From Methanosarcinaceae archaeon (lineage in GTDB: Archaea > Halobacteriota > Methanosarcinia > Methanosarcinales > Methanosarcinaceae): a stretch of DNA of 8,141 nucleotides. The position numbers and the translations under genes were made by a program. Location: positions 1 through 8,141 of the forward strand of contig DQIO01000228.1 of the NCBI GenBank assembly GCA_020793555.1, read 5' to 3'. Shown here piece by piece: positions 1 to 5,827 of the stretch. The notes beneath the pieces are model-generated. The model did no database searches and was not told the DNA's origin. It saw nothing but the letters and a program-made list of their open reading frames with translations. Position 1 is the first letter of the stretch; every line of letters begins with the position of its first letter.

Positions 1-46
1 CAGTGTCAGATCATATATCTAGCGATATTGTATGGTTGACTCGACA

Positions 47-62
47 CTAGTGTCACATCAAC
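47..62 (+). repeat. Left CTAG target duplication plus left terminal inverted repeat
   Basis: CTAG (47-50) followed by TGTCACATCAAC (51-62). The preceding bases GACA make 43-54 a perfect 12-bp palindrome, GACACTAGTGTC, which slightly weakens the case for CTAG as a duplication because the palindrome could be part of a longer inverted repeat. It pairs with 466-481 at 15 of 16 positions. Confidence 0.55.
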
Positions 63-477
63 TATCAAGTATCGGATTATGAAAATAGGCTATATGGTAC
101 AATTTCAATTTTCTAAACTCCAAGATGACCGATCAGTTTTTCCACAGTGCCGTCAGCGCACCGACTTAGGAACACACACGGGCAAATTATACGCACATGC
201 GGGTGCCGATGCTAAAAAGAAAGTCACAGCAATTGACCTAAACTAAAGAAAACGGAACATCCGTTTCCGCCGTAGGCGGCGGATTCCACTGCTTCTAAAC
301 CCATAACCTCAAATGTAACCATGCAATTCTCATATCTGCAAATATGATGCCGCTTAAAAACCATTTTGTATTTTGCGTTCATGGTGTAGGAACGTGCCAC
401 GCTCTTGCGCGGTCGCGTCGTTTTTTGCATCGGTCTTACCCCCTTCCGTCCCATGACACTTTGATGTTGATGCGACA
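51..477. mobile_element. Putative MITE-like non-autonomous element, 427 bp
   Basis: The segment begins TGTCACATCAAC (51-62) and ends GTTGATGCGACA (466-477), whose reverse complement is TGTCGCATCAAC: 11 of 12 bases match, and similarity continues inward for roughly ten more bases with small gaps. The four bases directly outside each end are CTAG (47-50 and 478-481), as expected of a target-site duplication. A 4-bp YTAR-type target is known for the IS5 group, so a relative of that group could have mobilised it; this is inference. The interior holds no recognisable transposase, only two short ORFs of doubtful value (79-246 plus, 224-430 minus) and a GC-rich hairpin at 254-287. The right end sits exactly where similarity to the IS4 transposase remnant stops, which supports insertion into that gene. 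Chance repeats remain possible because this is a single copy. Confidence 0.5.
254..287. repeat. GC-rich bulged hairpin inside the MITE-like element
   Basis: Three stacked arms pair in order: GGA 254-256 with TCC 285-287, ATCCG 259-263 with CGGAT 280-284, and CCGCC 267-271 with GGCGG 275-279, closing on a GTA loop. The bulges are AC (257-258) and TTT (264-266). That gives 13 base pairs in 34 bases. It is the most GC-rich stretch of the region and could fold in either strand's RNA or in single-stranded DNA. No T-tract follows on the plus strand, so it is not an obvious terminator. Confidence 0.55.
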
Positions 478-481
478 CTAG
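466..481 (-). repeat. Right terminal inverted repeat plus right CTAG target duplication
   Basis: GTTGATGCGACA (466-477) followed by CTAG (478-481). On the minus strand it reads CTAGTGTCGCATCAAC, differing from the left copy at one position. Beyond 481 the minus strand enters the IS4 transposase remnant. Confidence 0.55.
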
Positions 482-735
482 CATTCTCTGAGAAAATTGT
501 GCTCCATCGCAGCTGTGTGTATCAAACTTTCGACTTATTATCATTTATACTTCTCACGATGTTGTGTATTCTTCTGCTCACAAGAAGTATAAAGTACTAT
601 AATCAAAATGTAAACCTCTACTATGTTTTGATTTGTCATATTAACAACATCCGGTGCATATCTACTTTTTAGTTCCTTAAAAACCAGTTCAATGTCCAAT
701 CTGTCGCCATATACTGAAAAAACCATCATGAATAA
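482..735 (-). pseudogene. IS4-type DDE transposase, C-terminal remnant
   Basis: Read on the minus strand, the peptide contains VYGDRLDIELVFKELKSRY. This matches the YREK signature of IS4-type (DDE_Tnp_1) transposases, Y-x2-R-x3-E-x6-K, including the third catalytic acid (E in DIEL). It continues with a helix rich in I, V and L, as usual after this motif. Around 591-594 the frame is lost; removing one T of the TTT there restores ILLVSRRIHNIVRSI, a typical IS4 continuation. A TGA at 522-524 (minus) then interrupts the frame before YTQLRWSTIFSENAS, again IS4-like. The N-terminal half, with the first two catalytic Asp residues, is absent: upstream of about 735 the DNA becomes the ferredoxin promoter region. 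The gene is dead. The 3' side is cut at the CTAG bordering the MITE-like element. The family call rests on remembered motifs, not on a search. Confidence 0.8.
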
Positions 736-757
736 AAGTTTTAGTTTCAACAAACAT

Positions 758-772
758 CGATAGGTTTTTATC
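758..772 (+). promoter_or_regulatory. Candidate archaeal BRE/TATA promoter for the ferredoxin
   Basis: A purine-containing stretch CGATAGG followed by TTTTTATC resembles the BRE plus TATA arrangement of methanogen promoters. A start about 25 bases downstream of the TATA box would give a leader of about 50 bases to the ATG at 846. A weaker alternative is TATATT at 788-793, which would give a leader of 25-30 bases. Neither is proven. Confidence 0.35.
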
Positions 773-830
773 TAATTCGCATAATGCTATATTGAAAATT
801 TCGATGATATATCGAATAACATAATTACAA

Positions 831-836
831 AAGGAG
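831..836 (+). promoter_or_regulatory. Shine-Dalgarno of the ferredoxin gene
   Basis: AAGGAG lies 9 bases before the ATG at 846. It is the strongest ribosome-binding site in the first kilobase and fixes the start of this short gene. It also argues that the long minus-strand reading frame over the same DNA is only a shadow. Confidence 0.8.
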
Positions 837-845
837 AATCTAATA

Positions 846-1022
846 ATGGTAGCAAAAGTAAACGTAGAAGAATGTGTCGGATGTGGAACATGTGTGGATG
901 AATGTCCAGCAGAAGCAATCTCGATGAATGATGATGACATCGCTATTATAAACGCAGATGAATGTACCGACTGTGGTGCATGTGTAGATGCATGCCCAAC
1001 TGAAGCAATCACAATGGAATAA
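846..1022 (+). CDS. 2[4Fe-4S] clostridial-type ferredoxin, 58 aa
   Basis: A complete small cytoplasmic electron carrier. Two CxxCxxCxxxCP motifs are visible, with cysteines at residues 10, 13, 16, 20 and at 40, 43, 46, 50, enough for two [4Fe-4S] clusters. The halves are near-repeats of each other (EECVGCGTC... and DECTDCGAC...), and the protein is strongly acidic, as usual for the family. There is nothing beyond the fold: no NIL domain and no extra cysteine insert. The start is set by AAGGAG 9 bases upstream; the stop is TAA. The partner enzyme cannot be told from sequence. The next gene is asd, 61 bases downstream, but a hairpin and T-rich tract separate them, so co-transcription is doubtful. 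It probably serves as a general low-potential carrier. Confidence 0.95.
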   Translation: MVAKVNVEECVGCGTCVDECPAEAISMNDDDIAIINADECTDCGACVDACPTEAITME

Positions 1023-1053
1023 GATCCTTATTCCATTTTATTTCTATTTTTAG
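1013..1053 (+). terminator. Hairpin plus T-rich tract over the ferredoxin stop codon
   Basis: AATGGAATAAG (1013-1023) and CTTATTCCATT (1027-1037) are perfect complements: an 11-bp stem with a 3-base loop that includes the last codons and the TAA stop. T-rich DNA follows immediately (1036-1052, with runs of four and five T), and a second T-rich run lies at 1060-1073. U-rich tracts alone can terminate archaeal transcription; the hairpin may also protect the 3' end of the message. It implies that asd is expressed by read-through or from a promoter inside the 46 bases before its start. Confidence 0.7.
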
Positions 1054-1083
1054 TGTCCATTATTTTCTTTTTTAGAGGTAGCT

Positions 1084-2115
1084 ATGGCAAAGCCAATCAG
1101 AGCAGGTATATTAGGCGCCACCGGCGCAGTCGGACAGCGATTTATCCAAGCATTGGATAATCATCCATGGTTTGAGATAACATCACTTGCAGCATCAGAA
1201 CGAAGTGCAGGAAAAACATATGACAATGCTGCAAACTGGAGGCTGGATATCCCGCTTCCGCAAAGTATAGCAGAAATGGATGTCGTTTCAGTTGACCCAA
1301 CAAAAGTGGATGCAGATATCGTATTCTCGGCACTGCCTTCAGACAATGCCATGACTGTAGAAGCAGAGTTTGCAAAAGCAGGATTTGCAGTAGCAAGTAA
1401 TGCAGCAGCATACCGTATGGAAGAAGATGTTCCTCTCGTAATTCCTGAAGTGAACGCCGACCATCTGGGTATGATCGAAGTGCAGCAGGACAATCGCGGA
1501 TGGGATGGCTATATAATCACAAATCCGAACTGTTCGACAATAATGATGGTCATGTCACTCAAACCCCTCATGCAATTCGGGCTTGATAATGTCACAGTCG
1601 CAACCATGCAGGCAATATCGGGTGCGGGCTACGATGGTGTATCCTCAATGGCAATTCTTGATAATATCGTCCCCTACATAGACGGCGAAGAAGAAAAAAT
1701 GGAAATTGAACCACAAAAACTCCTCGGGGAATTTGATGGTGCCCAATTCATAGATGCCGATATAACTGTAAGCGCAGCGTGTCACAGGGTGCCTGTAATG
1801 GACGGACATACAGAAGCGATATGGGCTAACATGAGTGATGATCCTTCACCTGCGGATGTCAGGGATGCGTTCCTCAAATTCAATCCTAACCTTGGCGACC
1901 TGCCAACAGAACCTGAACAGGCATTAATAGTCCATGATGAACCGGACCGACCACAACCACGTCTTGACAGGAATTTGGGCGAAGGCATGAGTGTAAGTGT
2001 CGGACGAATTCGGGAAGGCATACGCTATGTCGCAATGGGACACAACACTGTTCGCGGTGCAGCAGGTGCAAGCGTGCTCAATGCAGAACTCCTTCATAAG
2101 ATGGGTAAATTGTGA
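1084..2115 (+). CDS. asd: Aspartate-semialdehyde dehydrogenase, archaeal type
   Basis: Catalyses the NADP-dependent reduction of aspartyl-4-phosphate to aspartate 4-semialdehyde, the branch point to lysine, threonine and methionine (cytoplasm). The Rossmann motif GATGAVGQRF lies at residues 11-20. The catalytic cysteine is C150 in NPNCST, and the acid/base histidine is probably H242 in RVPVMDGHTE. The C-terminal signature RGAAGASVLNAE (324-335) is typical. At 343 residues it has the length of archaeal enzymes such as that of Methanocaldococcus jannaschii and appears intact. AGAGGTA just upstream of the ATG (1074-1080) serves as ribosome-binding site. The next gene starts 15 bases after the TGA stop, so this is likely the first gene of the plus-strand operon. 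Confidence 0.97.
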   Translation: MAKPIRAGILGATGAVGQRFIQALDNHPWFEITSLAASERSAGKTYDNAANWRLDIPLPQSIAEMDVVSVDPTKVDADIVFSALPSDNAMTVEAEFAKAGFAVASNAAAYRMEEDVPLVIPEVNADHLGMIEVQQDNRGWDGYIITNPNCSTIMMVMSLKPLMQFGLDNVTVATMQAISGAGYDGVSSMAILDNIVPYIDGEEEKMEIEPQKLLGEFDGAQFIDADITVSAACHRVPVMDGHTEAIWANMSDDPSPADVRDAFLKFNPNLGDLPTEPEQALIVHDEPDRPQPRLDRNLGEGMSVSVGRIREGIRYVAMGHNTVRGAAGASVLNAELLHKMGKL

Positions 2116-2130
2116 ACGGATGGTACTAAT

Positions 2131-2892
2131 ATGAAGCTTAATGCTCTGTTGTTTGTTCTATTTATCACATTTACCGTCATGACAAACACAGCAGTAGCCC
2201 AAGACCCACCGGCCACAACAGCACCAATTACAATATTTGAGTTGGTAACAATACCACTCGAAGAACTGGATGCTGATCCGGTAGCTTATGACGGGACAGT
2301 AGCTTATCGCAAGATCAGTATTACAGGTACACTTTCTGAATTGAATTCCAATCGTGGAAAAATTACCCAGGATTCATATTCACTGGTGATAGACACCACA
2401 GAAGAATCGTTGTTTGCAGGATTTACTGTGGGTGATGGGATTAAACTAACAGGTGTTTTTTATCATAAACAGATAGGTGATGACTTATTTATTCCGGATT
2501 ATGTTTTGCATTATCCGATCGTGGTTCTGGATGATATCGCAATAAGTGAGGTCTTACAAGACCAAGAATCATTTAATGGAAAAAAAATCTCGATTGTCGG
2601 TAATCTTTCAAGCATTGAGGAATCCATGGGTAGATATGTGCTTTACGTATCCGATCTTGAAACAAATGATGAATTGAAGATCATGTTCTATGGTGTCTCT
2701 GACCTTAAACCCGGTACAATTACCAAAGTTTCCGGTCTTTACAACGGCGGGATCTTGCACAGCGAAGACATGGGGAAATATAATCCTCCGCTATCCTTAA
2801 AAACACTGATTCCCGGGTTTTCCGGTTTAACCGCATTAGCAGTGTTTGGCATACTCACAATACTTTTTAAACGTGGAACCCGTAATGGATAG
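2131..2892 (+). CDS. Secreted protein with two OB-like domains and PGF-CTERM-like tail
   Basis: Not a gene I recognise by name. Residues 1-23 form a Sec-type signal peptide ending AVA before QD. Two related beta-rich domains follow, about 35-112 and 133-210. They share KISITG (61-66) and KISIVG (152-157), and each ends with a glycine-turn strand (GDGIKLTGVFY; PGTITKVSGLY). The short strands and [VI]xG turns suggest OB folds of the nucleic-acid or cofactor-chaperone type, but no ligand residues can be named. The C-terminus has PGF at 228-230, a hydrophobic segment 231-246 and KR, which fits an archaeosortase (PGF-CTERM) sorting signal, although the usual Thr/Pro-rich linker is missing. The mature protein would face outward, attached to the membrane. 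It lies 15 bases after asd and 8 bases before pyrH. The stop is TAG. Confidence 0.85.
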   Translation: MKLNALLFVLFITFTVMTNTAVAQDPPATTAPITIFELVTIPLEELDADPVAYDGTVAYRKISITGTLSELNSNRGKITQDSYSLVIDTTEESLFAGFTVGDGIKLTGVFYHKQIGDDLFIPDYVLHYPIVVLDDIAISEVLQDQESFNGKKISIVGNLSSIEESMGRYVLYVSDLETNDELKIMFYGVSDLKPGTITKVSGLYNGGILHSEDMGKYNPPLSLKTLIPGFSGLTALAVFGILTILFKRGTRNG

Positions 2893-2900
2893 AGATTATC

Positions 2901-3605
2901 ATGTTAGTGGTTATATCAGTAGGTGGATCAATTCTTGCTAAAGACTTAAATCCCAAACGTTTTATCTCTTATGCAAAAACGCTCAATGACCTTGCAAAAG
3001 AGCACAGATTAGTGGTTGTAACAGGTGGCGGCGTGGCTGCAAGGGACTATATCAATGTAGCTCGTAATGTTGGCGCCAATGAGGTCGCATGCGACTTTAT
3101 CGGGATTGAAGTGACACGATTGAATGCACAATTGCTCATCTCGGCATTTGGGGACAATGCATTCCCTGAACCTCCCCGAACATATAAAGAAGCTGAAGCA
3201 GCACTCACATCCGGAAAGATCGTGGTTATGGGCGGCGTGATTCCCGGGCAGACCACAGATGCGGTCTCTGCAATATTGGCAGAGTATCTTGGTGCGGATC
3301 TGATGGTAATAGCAACATCCGTAGATGGTGTATATTCCGCAGACCCGACAACGGATCCTGATGCTGTAAAGTTTGAAAAGATGACTGCAAAGGAACTGGT
3401 CAATGTAGTAATATCAACTGAAATGAAAGCCGGCTCAAAATCTCCTGTTGACCCGCTCGCAGCAAAGATCATCGAACGATGTAAGATCGAGACAATTGTC
3501 ATGGACGGTAGTGACCCTGTGGCAGTTTCAGAAGTGATCATGCAAGAGGGAATTGCAACCGGACCGGTAACAGGTGTTCATCTCGGGACACGCATTATCG
3601 GATAG
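2901..3605 (+). CDS. pyrH: UMP kinase, archaeal type
   Basis: Amino-acid-kinase-fold enzyme phosphorylating UMP to UDP with ATP in pyrimidine nucleotide synthesis (cytoplasm). Visible motifs are the N-terminal SVGGSI (6-11), the TGGG loop (41-44), GGVIPGQTTDAV (111-122, nucleotide/substrate region), ATSVDGVYSADP (138-149), and KAGSKSPVDPLAA (176-188). The C-terminal HLGTRI is also typical of archaeal UMP kinases. The length of 234 residues is normal for archaea, and nothing is missing. It starts 8 bases after the previous gene with only a weak ribosome-binding site (AGAGA region), suggesting translational coupling. It ends in TAG. If that amber were read through, an 18-residue tail would be added before TAA. 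Confidence 0.97.
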   Translation: MLVVISVGGSILAKDLNPKRFISYAKTLNDLAKEHRLVVVTGGGVAARDYINVARNVGANEVACDFIGIEVTRLNAQLLISAFGDNAFPEPPRTYKEAEAALTSGKIVVMGGVIPGQTTDAVSAILAEYLGADLMVIATSVDGVYSADPTTDPDAVKFEKMTAKELVNVVISTEMKAGSKSPVDPLAAKIIERCKIETIVMDGSDPVAVSEVIMQEGIATGPVTGVHLGTRIIG

Positions 3606-3637
3606 ATCATATTTCATTTTATGCCTGAGGATAAAAC

Positions 3638-4702
3638 ATGGACCATAAAACACGTCTTATAAATTTTCTCACTTTGTTAATTCTTTTACTAATAACATCT
3701 GCCGTTGGTGCATCTCCAATGGATGTGCAGGTTACTGATATTTTCTCGGACGAAAAACTGTGCGATGCAACTATTTATTTCAACGAACCAACAGACAATG
3801 TTGAGTTGGTGTTTGAAATGCTATATCGCGGGGATGTTGTGGAATCGAGAACAGTAAAGTTAGATTCCGTATCTGCGGGAAGCACAACAAAGATGGTTTT
3901 GTGGGAAAATAAACTGCAAGAGAAGTCATACACAGCAAACGTGAGTGTGTACAACAGCGACAAACTTCTCACACGTGATTCGTACCAATTTACTCACAAC
4001 ACTGTGGCAATGCCCAGATTCAAGATCGTAGATTTCAGTGCAGACAGTTCTAAATCATCAATATTGGTAAGTCCGGGACGTGTAACCAATCCCGGTGTTG
4101 CGGACATTGATATTAAACTGTTCAAAAGCAGTGACCTTGTATACAGCGAAACTACCGATAATGTGGCAATACTGGCAACAAAAATTATTGATACAAACTG
4201 GCCGATATTGTTGCAAAGCGGTTCCGATTACACTGCTGTTGCAAGGGTTTACTCGCACGACCCAGAAATAACCACTGCGTACATGTCAAGATTCACTGCA
4301 TTGGAAGACGTTGAGATAATTGATGCTGATATTGAATTAGATGAGTACGGTGCAAGCATCTCAATAATCGGGATGTCACAGGTTCCATTTGAAGGCACTG
4401 TGCGCATTGTTTTATCAGGCAACGATGATCCAATTGTCTTTGAAGAAGATACAGAGATATTGACAATTGACAGAGAAGATACGATAGGCATTATGTGGGA
4501 TGGTATGCCTGGTGGGGATTACAATGTCAATGTTGATATTTTGACTTCAAAAGGCGTTGTACTTGATAGTTATGAAACCGTAATCCGTATGCCTGAGCCG
4601 TTCATTGTAGGGATTGAACCGGAAGAGGAAACACCCGGCTTTGGCATCATTGGAGGACTGGCAGTCCTGATCGCTGTTGGTTTATTTCTTCGCCGCAAGT
4701 AG
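3638..4702 (+). CDS. Secreted PGF-CTERM surface protein with three repeated beta domains
   Basis: Unnamed envelope protein of 354 residues. A signal peptide covers 1-25 (long Leu/Ile core, cleavage probably after VGA). Three Ig/CARDB-like beta domains follow (about 29-119, 126-220, 224-317). The key tryptophans fall at 89, 188 and 287, exactly 99 residues apart, each followed after 8-10 residues by a Tyr that starts a V-rich strand. The C-terminus is textbook PGF-CTERM: acidic EPEEETPGF (PGF 333-335), hydrophobic 336-350, then RRK. This predicts removal by archaeosortase A and lipid attachment. SD GAGGATA precedes the ATG. It lies 32 bases after pyrH and 9 bases before an ABC permease, in the same frame as it, so it is likely the outward-facing partner of that transporter. 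It might bind the substrate or link to the S-layer. Function unproven. Confidence 0.9.
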   Translation: MDHKTRLINFLTLLILLLITSAVGASPMDVQVTDIFSDEKLCDATIYFNEPTDNVELVFEMLYRGDVVESRTVKLDSVSAGSTTKMVLWENKLQEKSYTANVSVYNSDKLLTRDSYQFTHNTVAMPRFKIVDFSADSSKSSILVSPGRVTNPGVADIDIKLFKSSDLVYSETTDNVAILATKIIDTNWPILLQSGSDYTAVARVYSHDPEITTAYMSRFTALEDVEIIDADIELDEYGASISIIGMSQVPFEGTVRIVLSGNDDPIVFEEDTEILTIDREDTIGIMWDGMPGGDYNVNVDILTSKGVVLDSYETVIRMPEPFIVGIEPEEETPGFGIIGGLAVLIAVGLFLRRK

Positions 4703-4711
4703 GGGAATTGG

Positions 4712-5827
4712 ATGCTTGACATAATTATTCGCAATGCTACCCAGCGAAAAGTTAGAACAGGGCTTACAATTACAGGTATAGCACTTGGCATCTTCGCACT
4801 GGTGGTAATGGGTGCGATGTCAGAGAATTTCAATCAGACATTTGAAAAGTCCATGACTCTTACGAGTGAGTCGATACGTGTTTTTCCTGAGATAGGGATG
4901 TTTGGGGGAGGTTTGACCACCGGTAAAGTTGCTGAGGTAAAACGGGTGCCGGGTGTCAGGGATGCGTATGGTTTGATAATGACACCGTTTGAGGAAGGTC
5001 ATGGTTCAATGGGCGGGAAGCAGGTTATGGGAGTTCCACCTGAAAAATCCAAATTGGCTGTGAATCCTGTAAAACTTCAATCAGGAAGATTTTTACAGCC
5101 TGGAGATAAGTATCTCACAGTTGTTGGTACAGGCATAGCAGGCGAATTTGACTTACAGGTCGGTAGCAAGATAGAGATACACGATAAGAATTTTACAGTT
5201 GTTGGGATATTGGAATATACCGGTTCGTTTTTCGATAGTGTTGCAACAATACCGCTTAAAACTGCACAAGACCTTTATAATTTTGACAACTCGATCTCAT
5301 ATATATTCGCGATTGCACAGGATGGTGTTGATGAGGACTTCCTTGCCAAGAGAATTGAGTTCAGCGTTAAAGGCACAAGTGCTACATCTCCAAGTGAATT
5401 GCGTGAACAGGCGAGCCAGTCTCTTTTGATATTCAGTGTTATTACCATCAGTTCAGCCCTTCTCGCAGCGATCATTGGGGGTTTAAGTGTTATGAATACG
5501 ATGCTCATGTCTGTTATCGAGAGAACAAGGGAGTTCGGTATTCTCAAAGCAATGGGTGCCGAAACAAAAGATATCCTTCTGATGACGCTGGGCGAAGCGG
5601 CAATAATGGGAGTTGCAGGCGGATTGTTTGGGATTGGTCTTGGTAGTGCATTGACCTATGCACTGAACAGTTGGCTATTGACAAAAGGTATCATCCTTTT
5701 CCTGATAACGCCGCGTTTGATCGTGGTTGCGATGTTATTTGCTACAGTGATCGGAATGGTGTCAGGTTTGTACCCTGCCTACCGTGCCGCGAAGATGAGT
5801 CCAATGGAGGCACTACGCCATGGATGA
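4712..5827 (+). CDS. ABC transporter permease, MacB/FtsX type
   Basis: Membrane subunit of a type VII (MacB/LolC/FtsX-like) ABC system. A cytoplasmic N-terminus (residues 1-16, rich in R/K) leads to TM1 at about 17-36, then a large external MacB-type core domain (about 37-235), then three C-terminal helices (about 238-262, 288-318, 333-355) forming the FtsX domain. The coupling region EFGILKAMGA (274-283) and the terminal LYPAYRAAKMSPMEALR (353-369) are family hallmarks. Its 371 residues are typical for archaeal members. AGGGGAA (4701-4707) overlaps the preceding stop and serves as SD. Such systems usually export or extract lipoproteins, peptides or antibiotics, or transmit conformational force to periplasmic partners; the substrate here cannot be named. 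Its 3' end overlaps the ATPase gene by 8 bases. Confidence 0.93.
   Translation: MLDIIIRNATQRKVRTGLTITGIALGIFALVVMGAMSENFNQTFEKSMTLTSESIRVFPEIGMFGGGLTTGKVAEVKRVPGVRDAYGLIMTPFEEGHGSMGGKQVMGVPPEKSKLAVNPVKLQSGRFLQPGDKYLTVVGTGIAGEFDLQVGSKIEIHDKNFTVVGILEYTGSFFDSVATIPLKTAQDLYNFDNSISYIFAIAQDGVDEDFLAKRIEFSVKGTSATSPSELREQASQSLLIFSVITISSALLAAIIGGLSVMNTMLMSVIERTREFGILKAMGAETKDILLMTLGEAAIMGVAGGLFGIGLGSALTYALNSWLLTKGIILFLITPRLIVVAMLFATVIGMVSGLYPAYRAAKMSPMEALRHG
5806..5810 (+). promoter_or_regulatory. Internal Shine-Dalgarno for the ABC ATPase
   Basis: GGAGG within the last codons of the permease sits 9 bases before the ATG at 5820. It fixes the ATPase start and, with the 8-base overlap of the two genes, points to coupled translation giving matched subunit amounts. 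Confidence 0.75.

Noticed and set aside
79..246. 55-codon plus-strand frame starting MKIGYMVQF
   Set aside because: No clear Shine-Dalgarno, no recognisable family, and it lies inside the putative MITE. Its end (AGADAKKKVTAIDLN) looks protein-like, so it is recorded, but not supported as a gene.
224..430. 68-codon minus-strand frame starting MQKTTRPRK with a G-rich stretch upstream
   Set aside because: The upstream AGGGGGT could act as a ribosome-binding site, but the peptide matches no family I know, runs through the hairpin at 254-287, and sits in decayed mobile DNA.
544..593. 11-bp perfect inverted repeat TTTATACTTCT / AGAAGTATAAA with 28-base spacer
   Set aside because: It falls inside the IS4 transposase remnant where both arms are explained as family-like coding sequence, so it is probably coincidental rather than a terminator or element end.
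806..813. GATATATC as TATA box for the ferredoxin
   Set aside because: Too close to the ATG: the start site would fall on or after the Shine-Dalgarno at 831-836.
689..1012. 107-codon minus-strand frame over the ferredoxin
   Set aside because: Ser/His/Thr-rich shadow of the repeated cysteine motifs of the real plus-strand ferredoxin.
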